Source: Rugosibacter sp.
GTDB lineage: Bacteria; Pseudomonadota; Gammaproteobacteria; Burkholderiales; Rhodocyclaceae
Reading direction: 5' to 3'
Length of the DNA stretch: 6,575 nt
Assembly: GCA_030652715.1 (NCBI GenBank)
Contig: JAUSQB010000293.1
Coordinates: 1-6,575, forward strand
Of the stretch, positions 1-5,754 are shown piece after piece. Below the pieces are notes generated by a model. That model saw nothing but the letters and a program-made list of their open reading frames with translations, was not told where the DNA came from and did no database searches. Made by a program: the position numbers and the translations under genes. Position 1 is the first letter of the stretch. Each line of letters opens with the position of its first letter.

Positions 1-1359
1 GTGCAGCGGCGTCACCAGAAAGTGCTGGAAGAAGCGCCAGCGCCAGGGCTGACTCCTGAGCGTCGCGCAGCTATGGGCCAGGCGGCGGTGAACGCCGCGC
101 AGGCCGTGGGCTATGTGGGTGCGGGCACGGTGGAATTTATTGTGCCGGATGCCTCATCCGACGGTGCGTTTTACTTCATGGAAATGAATACGCGGCTGCA
201 AGTCGAGCATCCGGTAACAGAAATGATTACCGGGCTGGATCTGGTCGAATGGCAGTTAAAAGTCGGCGCTGGTGAGACGCTGCCTTTGGCGCAAGAGCAG
301 ATCACGGTTCGCGGCCATGCACTGGAAGCGCGCATTTATGCCGAAGACCCGGCTAAAGGCTTCTTGCCCTCGACGGGCCGAGTGATACATTTTGCTTATC
401 CCAATGAAACGCCCTTCGTGCGCATGGATGCGGGCGTGGCGGCGGGGGACGAGATCACGCCTTACTACGACCCCATGATAGCCAAGCTGATCGTCTGGGA
501 CGATAGCGACAGCGCGCCACGAGCGCATGCCTGCGCGCGCATGCTGCAAGCCTTGGCCGAGGTTGAAATTGCGGGCGTGGCCAACAATGTTGATTTTCTT
601 TCCCGCCTTGTGGCTTGTCCGGCTTTTTCTGAGGCCAAGCTGGATACCGGGTTGGTTGAGCGTGAAAACAACTTTCTGTTTCCAGAGCCAGCCGAGCCGC
701 CGCCCGAGGTATGGTTGAGTGCGGCGTTGGCTGAACTCTTGCGTATCCAGACAGAGGCAGCAAAGCATGCCGCAAAGAGTAAAGACCCCTATTCCCCCTG
801 GCATGTGCGAGCGGGTTGGCGTGTCACAGGCCAGGCTCGGCAGACATTGCATTTGCGCGCCGGAGATGCAGAAAAAACGATCGTTGCCACAGCCAGCAGC
901 CGGGGCTTTGTGCTTGAAATGCAGGATCAACAGTTCAATGGTCAGCAAATAGATGCCTCAGGCCAGCTAGATAATGCAGGTGTGTTGCATGCTGATTTCG
1001 GCGGTCGACGATGCACCGTCACGGTGATTCCCGTGGCTGAAAAGCGCCATGTCTTTATGCAGGGCGCATCGCATGTAATGACTGTGCTTGATCCGCTGAA
1101 TCAGGCCGGTCAACAAGCAGCGACTGACGGTAGTGTGCTGTCTCCCATGCCGGGAAAAATCATTGCGTTACTCGCCATGGTGGGTGAAAAAGTTGCCAAA
1201 GGCACACCCTTGTTGATTCTCGAAGCGATGAAGATGGAGCATACCGTTACCGCACCCAGCACCGGTATCGTGCGCGATTTTCACTTTGCGGTGGGAGACC
1301 CCGTTGCCGAGGGCGTGGTGTTGATGGCGTTTGAAGCGGCTGACGAATTAGCCAGCTGA
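1..1359 (+). CDS. mccA: Methylcrotonyl-CoA carboxylase alpha (biotin carboxylase/biotin carrier) subunit, 5'-truncated by window
   Basis: The frame is open from base 1, whose GTG is an internal valine codon rather than a start: the QRRHQK stretch at residues 2-7 matches the region around His236/Lys238 of E. coli AccC, so roughly 230 N-terminal residues lie outside the window. Visible parts are the end of the ATP-grasp/biotin carboxylase domain (EMNTRLQVEHPVTE at 61-74, with Glu61, Asn63 and Arg65 matching the catalytic residues; Arg111 in EARIYAEDP matches Arg338), a linker/BT-like domain at about 240-370, and a C-terminal biotinyl carrier domain at 378-448 with the EAMKMEH motif and biotin-accepting Lys411. 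Reconstructed length (about 680) fits the alpha subunits of MCC or PCC. The enzyme uses ATP and bicarbonate to carboxylate biotin for the partner beta subunit, which would turn 3-methylcrotonyl-CoA into 3-methylglutaconyl-CoA in leucine degradation. Substrate is inferred from the nearby HMG-CoA lyase; propionyl- or geranyl-CoA carboxylase cannot be excluded from this fragment. Confidence 0.9.
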   Translation: MQRRHQKVLEEAPAPGLTPERRAAMGQAAVNAAQAVGYVGAGTVEFIVPDASSDGAFYFMEMNTRLQVEHPVTEMITGLDLVEWQLKVGAGETLPLAQEQITVRGHALEARIYAEDPAKGFLPSTGRVIHFAYPNETPFVRMDAGVAAGDEITPYYDPMIAKLIVWDDSDSAPRAHACARMLQALAEVEIAGVANNVDFLSRLVACPAFSEAKLDTGLVERENNFLFPEPAEPPPEVWLSAALAELLRIQTEAAKHAAKSKDPYSPWHVRAGWRVTGQARQTLHLRAGDAEKTIVATASSRGFVLEMQDQQFNGQQIDASGQLDNAGVLHADFGGRRCTVTVIPVAEKRHVFMQGASHVMTVLDPLNQAGQQAATDGSVLSPMPGKIIALLAMVGEKVAKGTPLLILEAMKMEHTVTAPSTGIVRDFHFAVGDPVAEGVVLMAFEAADELAS

Positions 1360-1379
1360 TTTTCCAGCCCGGTTGCCAA

Positions 1380-2603
1380 CTAGGTAGTCGATGCGCGATG
1401 AGCGTACCAGCTGACTGCCAGCGCCAATAGCCCCGTCAGCCAGTAACCGCTCATCGCTATTGCCATGGTTCCTGCGCTGTGCCACATCAGCGGAGCAATG
1501 ACGATAGAAGTAAAGCTATTGACACTGACTTGAAACGCACCCAGAAGACTGGACGCCAGGCCGCGTCGCGTCGGCAGTTGCTCTAGTGCCATGAGTTGCA
1601 GGCTGGGCATGGTCAACGCCAGGCCAAACGTATAAATAAGCACAGCGAGTATGTTTTGCGGCAAGCCGACAGGCAAAAACAACACGGCGATGAAATTGAC
1701 CGCGCAGCCCGATAGCATGATGGAAAAGCCAAGCGTCAATGTTTTCTTGGGAGAAACTTTTCCCGCCGAGCGCGAGCTGACGTATGAGCCGCAAATCATG
1801 CCCAGGCCCACGGATAAAAAGAGCCAGGCAAAACTGCTAAAACGCGTATCGGCGACTGCTCCTAAAAAGTGCGGGGCAGAAAGCACATAAATCATCGAGC
1901 CGTTAACGCTTAAGGCAAGCGCCAGGCACAGGAAGGTAAATTTGGGCAGACGCAGCGCCTGGCCATAAGAGCGCAATAATGGCCCTGCTTTAAATGGCTG
2001 GCGATTTTCCGGTGCCAGCGTTTCTGGCAAAAATCGCCAGACAGCGAATAACAGGCCGCCGCCTAGCGCGGTCAGAAAAACGAAGACTGCGCGCCAGCCA
2101 AAATGGGTGGCAAGCACACTGCCCAGCATGGGCGAAATGGCGGGTGCCAAGGCAAACAACATGGAGATGCGCGCCATCAAGCGTTGGGCTGCCGCGCCTT
2201 TGAGCAGGTCCAGCACGGCTGCCCGGCCAACAGACATCCCCGCTCCGGCGGCCATGCCTTGCAAGGCGCGACCTAGCGACAGCATCAGAATGTTCTGCGC
2301 GAAAAGACAGATTAAAGCGGCCACGGTATAGATCAAGAGTCCTGCGAGAATGACTTTTCTGCGTCCTATGGCGTCAGAAATGCTGCCATGCCAGAGCATC
2401 ATGAAGGCAAAGGGCACAAGATAGGCGGCCAGTGTTTCTTGTACTTCTACAGGTGTTGCTCCGAGATTTGCGCCGATATCGGGGAAAGCGGGCAGGTACA
2501 TGGTGATGGAGAAGGGGCCGATTGCCGTGAGAATCGCAATCAAGGGCGCAAACCCTTTGGGGATAGGGCGATGTGCGGCAGGCGTCGCTGAAAAGGAAGT
2601 CAT
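1380..2603 (-). CDS. MFS multidrug/metabolite exporter, Bcr/CflA (DHA1) family
   Basis: This is a 407-residue, very hydrophobic inner-membrane protein with about 12 predicted membrane spans (near residues 17-39, 54-75, 84-103, 104-133, 143-165, 170-196, 221-247, 258-278, 286-312, 317-340, 348-372, 379-401). MFS hallmarks are the loop 2-3 motif A version SDAIGRRK at 76-83, the span-4 signature RALQGMAAGAGMSVGRAAVLD, and FLPETL after span 6, all as in E. coli Bcr and related proton-driven efflux pumps. I chose ATG at 2603, which leaves a 16-residue tail before span 1 as in the family. An upstream GTG at 2636 would add 11 residues; neither has a good ribosome site. It converges on mccA (20 bases between stops) and diverges from the HMG-CoA lyase gene. 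The substrate is unknown; drug export is a family inference, and export of an organic acid is equally possible. Confidence 0.88.
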   Translation of the reverse strand: MTSFSATPAAHRPIPKGFAPLIAILTAIGPFSITMYLPAFPDIGANLGATPVEVQETLAAYLVPFAFMMLWHGSISDAIGRRKVILAGLLIYTVAALICLFAQNILMLSLGRALQGMAAGAGMSVGRAAVLDLLKGAAAQRLMARISMLFALAPAISPMLGSVLATHFGWRAVFVFLTALGGGLLFAVWRFLPETLAPENRQPFKAGPLLRSYGQALRLPKFTFLCLALALSVNGSMIYVLSAPHFLGAVADTRFSSFAWLFLSVGLGMICGSYVSSRSAGKVSPKKTLTLGFSIMLSGCAVNFIAVLFLPVGLPQNILAVLIYTFGLALTMPSLQLMALEQLPTRRGLASSLLGAFQVSVNSFTSIVIAPLMWHSAGTMAIAMSGYWLTGLLALAVSWYAHRASTT

Positions 2604-2780
2604 AGTGATGGGCAAATGTGTCCGCAACCCGTACACAAAGCGTGAAGGGGCCGCGTGACAGGCGCGAAAAATTGAGCGATCAGCAGACTCTCCATTTTCC
2701 CATAGATGGGCCAGGTCATGGAAGCGAGCGAGTAGAATGAGAGGCTATAGGATGGTTTATTTCAGGTTATTTCATTTCTC
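2604..2780. promoter_or_regulatory. Divergent intergenic region between exporter and HMG-CoA lyase
   Basis: About 177 non-coding bases separate the two divergent genes, so promoters for both should lie here. A plausible -10 hexamer for the lyase is TAGAAT at 2733-2738 (five of six to consensus), but no good -35 sits at the right distance, which would fit an activator-dependent promoter. An inverted repeat CCCAT-AG-ATGGG lies at 2699-2710. Just before the lyase start there is an imperfect tandem repeat, GGTTTATTTCA then GGTTATTTCA (2754-2774), and no clear Shine-Dalgarno site. I did not recognise a LiuR-type operator. If the exporter starts at 2636 the region shrinks accordingly. Confidence 0.4.
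2699..2710. repeat. Short inverted repeat in the divergent promoter region
   Basis: CCCAT and ATGGG flank a two-base centre (AG). It is the clearest symmetric element between the divergent exporter and lyase genes and could be a regulator half-site pair, but it is short enough to occur by chance. Confidence 0.3.
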
Positions 2781-3704
2781 ATGACACTCCCCAGTAAAGT
2801 TCGCATTGTTGAAGTGGGCCCGCGCGATGGCTTGCAAAACGAAAAGCAGTTGATCTCAACTGAGATCAAGGTTGAATTGATTCATCGTTTAGCATCAGTC
2901 GGCCTGCGCACGATTGAAGCTACCGCGTTTGTTTCGCCCAAATGGGTGCCGCAGATGGCGGATGCCGCAGCGGTTTTTGCTGCCATTCAGCCCTTGCCAA
3001 CGGTGACTTATCCGGTGCTCACGCCTAATAAGCAGGGCTTTGATGCAGCCGTGGCAGCAGGGGCAAAAGAAGTCAGCGTATTTAGTGCCGCGTCGGAAAC
3101 TTTTTCGCAAAAGAATACGCATTGTTCGATGAGCGAATCCCTTGATCGGTGTCGCGTGGTGGCAGAAGCCGCCAAGGCGGCAAATATCAAAGTGCGCGGT
3201 TATGTTTCCTGCGTCTTGGGTTGCCCTTACGAGGGCGAGATTGCACCGCTGGCGGTAGCTGAGGTGGCGCGCGCGCTGGTTGAAATGGGCTGTTATGAAG
3301 TCAGCCTGGGCGACACCACAGGCATGGGTACGCCAGAGAAAACCAAGACGATGATCGAAGCCGTTGCGCGGCAGGTGCCGCTAAAAAAACTGGCAGGCCA
3401 TTTTCATGACACCTGGGGCATGGCCATCGCCAATGTATATGCCGCGCTAGAAACGGGCGTGTCGGTGTTTGATAGCTCTGTGGCAGGTTTGGGTGGCTGC
3501 CCCTATGCGCCGGGTGCGCTGGGTAATGTGGCCACAGAGGATGTGGTCTGGTTGCTCCAGGGTTGCGACATTGATTGTGGCGTGGATATTGAAGCACTGG
3601 TCGATATCGCTGAATGGATTTCTCGCGAGTTGGGTCGTGCGCCTTCATCGCGTGTGGCGCGTGCGATGCTTGCACGGCGGCACTTAGCCTTGAATGTGGC
3701 TTGA
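2781..3704 (+). CDS. mvaB: Hydroxymethylglutaryl-CoA lyase
   Basis: This 307-residue TIM-barrel protein of the DRE-TIM/HMGL-like family cleaves (S)-3-hydroxy-3-methylglutaryl-CoA to acetyl-CoA and acetoacetate, the last step of leucine degradation, in the cytosol with a divalent metal. Catalytic and metal residues known from the human enzyme all align at a constant offset of 26: Arg15 and Asp16 in VGPRDGLQNE (human Arg41/Asp42), Glu46 (Glu72), His207 and His209 in GHFHD (His233/His235), Cys240 in the glycine-rich signature VAGLGGCPYAPGA (Cys266), and Asn249 (Asn275). Length is typical for bacterial forms (about 300). The ATG is placed exactly where family members start, although upstream bases give only a weak ribosome site. 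It lies in the same orientation as mccA but is separated from it by the reversed exporter gene; the small DUF1289 gene follows directly. Also called liuE or hmgL. Confidence 0.96.
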   Translation: MTLPSKVRIVEVGPRDGLQNEKQLISTEIKVELIHRLASVGLRTIEATAFVSPKWVPQMADAAAVFAAIQPLPTVTYPVLTPNKQGFDAAVAAGAKEVSVFSAASETFSQKNTHCSMSESLDRCRVVAEAAKAANIKVRGYVSCVLGCPYEGEIAPLAVAEVARALVEMGCYEVSLGDTTGMGTPEKTKTMIEAVARQVPLKKLAGHFHDTWGMAIANVYAALETGVSVFDSSVAGLGGCPYAPGALGNVATEDVVWLLQGCDIDCGVDIEALVDIAEWISRELGRAPSSRVARAMLARRHLALNVA

Positions 3705-3717
3705 AAAGTCGGCTGGC

Positions 3718-3927
3718 ATGACGGCGATTGACTCACCCTGCGTCAATGTGTGCCGTATGCAAGGCACCCTGTGCCTGGGTTGTTATCGAACGCTGGACGA
3801 AATTGCCCTCTGGAGCCAAATGTCGGGCGCTGAAAAGCAGCAAGTGCTGAGCGCCGTTGCTGAGCGTTCGGCAAGCGTGACTGAAAACAGCGCTGACCTT
3901 CCGGCAGCCCGGAAAAAATTTGGGTGA
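3718..3927 (+). CDS. DUF1289 (Fe-S-type four-cysteine motif) small protein
   Basis: This 69-residue protein begins MTAIDSPCVNVC and carries four cysteines at 8, 12, 19 and 22 in the pattern C-x3-C-x6-C-x2-C, followed by YRTLDEIALW, the characteristic start and core of DUF1289 proteins (PF06945). The spacing suggests metal or iron-sulphur binding, but the biochemical role is not established and I do not assign one. The start at 3718 puts the conserved SPCVNVC segment near the N-terminus as in relatives. An in-frame ATG at 3694 would add eight residues and overlap the lyase gene by 11 bases. With only 13 bases after the HMG-CoA lyase stop and no promoter space, it is almost certainly co-transcribed with it. 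The C-terminal 25 or so residues are not conserved-looking. Confidence 0.82.
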   Translation: MTAIDSPCVNVCRMQGTLCLGCYRTLDEIALWSQMSGAEKQQVLSAVAERSASVTENSADLPAARKKFG

Positions 3928-3978
3928 GCATCGGGTGGCCGCAGCTATTTTATTGATCAATCCGTTATGCTTTGAACT
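3928..3978 (+). promoter_or_regulatory. Short gap before rapZ with a perfect palindrome
   Basis: The 51 bases between the DUF1289 gene and rapZ hold a perfect 10-base palindrome, ATTGATCAAT (3952-3961), centred about 22 bases before the rapZ ATG, in an AT-rich patch. I see no Shine-Dalgarno site, no convincing -35/-10 pair and no hairpin with a T-run, so this may be an operator, a promoter element or chance. rapZ could simply be read through from the lyase/DUF1289 transcript. Confidence 0.2.
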
Positions 3979-4821
3979 ATGAAAGTCGTCCTCATCAGTG
4001 GTTTGTCCGGTTCAGGTAAATCCATCGCCCTCAAGGTGCTGGAAGATGCGGCTTATTATTGCGTCGACAATTTACCCGCGCCGCTGCTTTTTGATTTAGT
4101 TCAACATCTGAGCATGACAGGCGAAGAGCGGGTTGCCGTGGCTATTGATATGCGCGGCGGTTCATCCATTGCAGCGATCCCGCCACAAATCAAGCATCTC
4201 GAAGCGGAAGGTATTCAGTTGCAGTTTGTGTTTCTGGATACGCGCACGGATATCCTGATTCAGCGATTTTCTGAAACGCGTCGCCGACATCCGATGGCGG
4301 GTAACAATGTCACGCTGGAAGAAGCGATTCAGGATGAACGCGAAGCGCTGACTTTTCTTGCGTCAATCGGGCATCATATTGACACCAGCCATCTGCGCCC
4401 CAATGCCTTGCGCACCTCTATCAAGGATTTCATTTTGACGGATACGCAGCACGGGCTGACCTTGCTGTTTGAATCGTTCGGCTTCAAGCATGGCCTGCCG
4501 CTGGATGCTGATCTTGTGTTTGATGTACGTTGCCTGCCCAACCCGCACTACGACCCCGAGTTACGGCCGCTGACCGGACGCGATGCAGAAGTGATTGCCT
4601 TTCTCTCGGCAGAAAAAAATGTGTGCCGCATGGAAGAAGATATCCGTCGATTTATCGCCTCGTGGCTGCCTGCCTACAAGCGGGATAACCGGGTTTATTT
4701 GACTGTTGCCATCGGTTGTACGGGCGGGCAGCATCGTTCGGTTTATCTGGCGGAAAAACTGGCCAACCATTTTCGGGACCAGGCCAATGTGCTGGTACGC
4801 CATCGCTCGCTGGCGGAATGA
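3979..4821 (+). CDS. rapZ: RapZ-type nucleotide-binding protein / RNase adapter (YvcJ family)
   Basis: A 280-residue cytosolic protein, close to the 284 of E. coli RapZ. The N-terminal P-loop NTPase half has Walker A GLSGSGKS at residues 8-15 and a Walker B-like VAIDMR at 54-59, and the conserved EDAAYYCVDNLP at 22-33. The C-terminal half has the family signature GCTGGQHRSVYLAEKLA at 246-262 and ends RHRSLAE. In E. coli RapZ senses glucosamine-6-phosphate and presents the small RNA GlmZ to RNase E, thereby tuning glmS and cell-envelope precursor supply. GlmY/GlmZ are known from enterobacteria, so the RNA target here is unknown; the C-terminal domain is the one that binds RNA and GlcN6P. The usual PTS-related neighbours (hprK, ptsN, rpoN) are not in the window; upstream is DUF1289, and downstream the gene overlaps its neighbour by ATGA. 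Confidence 0.95.
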   Translation: MKVVLISGLSGSGKSIALKVLEDAAYYCVDNLPAPLLFDLVQHLSMTGEERVAVAIDMRGGSSIAAIPPQIKHLEAEGIQLQFVFLDTRTDILIQRFSETRRRHPMAGNNVTLEEAIQDEREALTFLASIGHHIDTSHLRPNALRTSIKDFILTDTQHGLTLLFESFGFKHGLPLDADLVFDVRCLPNPHYDPELRPLTGRDAEVIAFLSAEKNVCRMEEDIRRFIASWLPAYKRDNRVYLTVAIGCTGGQHRSVYLAEKLANHFRDQANVLVRHRSLAE

Positions 4822-5252
4822 AAGCGGTATTGCCTGACGATCTGCGCGATATTTTCAGCAAGGCAGGCTATTTAAGTTCGTGGTACCAGTATTTTAAAGC
4901 GGGGGATTGGCTGGTCTTGCTGCTGGGTTGCGCGTTGGTTGTTTTTTCCTACACACTGCTGTGGCGCGGCGGCGTAGCGGATCGCGCCATCGTCAAGCGC
5001 GATGGCAAAACAGTCATTGAGATCAGCCTGAATAGCGCACGAAAGATCAGTGTAGACGGTCCGCTGGGCACCACCGTGATCGAAGTGCAACCCGGTCGCG
5101 CGCGCGTTTTTTCTGACCCCGGCCCGCGCCAGTATTGTGTGCAGCAAGGCTGGCTCACGCGCGCCGGTGCCGTGGCTATCTGCGCGCCGAATCACATCAC
5201 GCTGCAATTGAATGGAAGCGGCGAGGCAGGCTATGACTCCCTTAACTATTGA
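4818..5252 (+). CDS. Membrane-anchored NusG domain II protein (EetA-like)
   Basis: This 144-residue protein starts at an ATG overlapping the rapZ stop (ATGA at 4818-4821), pointing to translational coupling. Residues 1-28 are a short polar tail, 31-49 a single membrane span, and 55-135 a beta-rich domain predicted outside the membrane. That domain carries the NusG_II pattern: GTTVIEVQPGRARVFSD at 84-100, then CVQQGW (107-112), a glycine turn, and AICAPN (120-125). Despite the name it has no NGN or KOW domain and should not be read as transcription factor NusG. Relatives commonly have another cysteine in the S-x-C-P part; here the segment reads SDPGPRQYC, leaving Cys107 and Cys122 as the pair in this domain (Cys38 is in the span). 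Such proteins are typically paired with a Gx-family membrane protein, as here, in flavin or quinone redox loci; the molecular function is unproven. An upstream extension into rapZ is open but lacks family resemblance. Confidence 0.8.
   Translation: MKAVLPDDLRDIFSKAGYLSSWYQYFKAGDWLVLLLGCALVVFSYTLLWRGGVADRAIVKRDGKTVIEISLNSARKISVDGPLGTTVIEVQPGRARVFSDPGPRQYCVQQGWLTRAGAVAICAPNHITLQLNGSGEAGYDSLNY
5223..5230 (+). promoter_or_regulatory. Ribosome binding site that decides the Gx gene start
   Basis: GAGGCAGG lies just upstream of the ATG at 5233, with GAGG six bases from the start codon. The alternative in-frame ATG at 5212 has no purine-rich site before it, so 5233 is preferred. The site sits inside the 3' end of the preceding NusG_II gene. 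Confidence 0.6.
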
Positions 5253-5754
5253 ATTGCCGATCACCGAGGACGACCGTCGCATCGCGCGCTACACGGCAGC
5301 GGCGATTGCGCTCACGGTGGCCGAAGCCGCGCTGCCCAGCCCGTTGCCCGGCATCAAGCCGGGGCTGGCCAATATCATCGTGCTGGTGGTATTGCTGCGC
5401 TATGGTTGGCGCGATGCGGCTTGGGTGAGTTTGTTGCGTGTTGTCGCCGGTAGCCTGGTGATAGGGCAACTTTTCGCACCGGGTTTTTTTCTTGCGTTAG
5501 CGGGCGCAGTGAGCAGTTTGGCGGCATTATTTATAGCTGTGCAGTTGCCGCGACGCTGGTTTGGTGCGGTGACGATCAGTTTGTGCGCCGCCTTCGCGCA
5601 TATCGGCGGCCAGCTTGTGCTGGCGCGGCTATGGCTGGTGCCGCATGACGGCGTGTTTTATCTGGTGCCGCTATTTGCCACAGCGGCCTTGATTTTCGGC
5701 ACGATTAACGGGTTGATTGCCGCGCACCTGATCAAGCGCGCTCATGCAGGCTGA
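5233..5754 (+). CDS. Gx transporter family membrane protein (EetB-like; 'heptaprenyl diphosphate synthase component I')
   Basis: This 173-residue integral membrane protein overlaps the preceding gene by 20 bases. After a 16-residue polar tail it has about five hydrophobic stretches (near 19-36, 44-57, 62-82, 84-105, 110-135, 141-166). Family signatures are LPSPLPGIKPGLANI at 34-48 and LLRVVAGSLVIGQLFAPGF at 67-85, glycine- and proline-rich like the substrate-binding S components of ECF-type transporters. It matches the family long labelled heptaprenyl diphosphate synthase component I (PF07456), but it has none of the aspartate-rich motifs of prenyl synthases, so that name is misleading. Relatives sit beside NusG_II proteins, flavin-transferase or quinone genes; a part in flavin/quinone-linked electron transfer or small-molecule transport is inference. 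Its stop codon lies within the 3' end of the oppositely oriented mutY. Confidence 0.8.
   Translation: MTPLTIELPITEDDRRIARYTAAAIALTVAEAALPSPLPGIKPGLANIIVLVVLLRYGWRDAAWVSLLRVVAGSLVIGQLFAPGFFLALAGAVSSLAALFIAVQLPRRWFGAVTISLCAAFAHIGGQLVLARLWLVPHDGVFYLVPLFATAALIFGTINGLIAAHLIKRAHAG

Noticed and set aside
256..948. Long minus-strand open frame (230 codons) antisense to mccA
   Set aside because: It lies wholly within the well-supported carboxylase frame, its translation is rich in Arg, Cys and His without domain character, and it has no start context; it is a shadow of codon bias.
1360..1379. Possible bidirectional terminator between mccA and the exporter
   Set aside because: Only 20 bases, with 4-base complementary stretches and no proper stem or T-run.
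3301..3675. Minus-strand open frame inside the HMG-CoA lyase gene
   Set aside because: His/Pro/Arg-rich translation typical of antisense to a real GC-rich gene; all catalytic residues are on the plus strand.
4716..4817. N-terminal extension of the NusG_II gene into rapZ
   Set aside because: The extension is low-complexity Gly/Ser/Ala from another frame of rapZ; the ATG at 4818 gives a sensible short tail plus membrane span and a stop/start overlap.
5233..5754. Naming this gene a heptaprenyl diphosphate synthase subunit
   Set aside because: It is an integral membrane protein with no aspartate-rich prenyl synthase motif; the label is a legacy of family naming.
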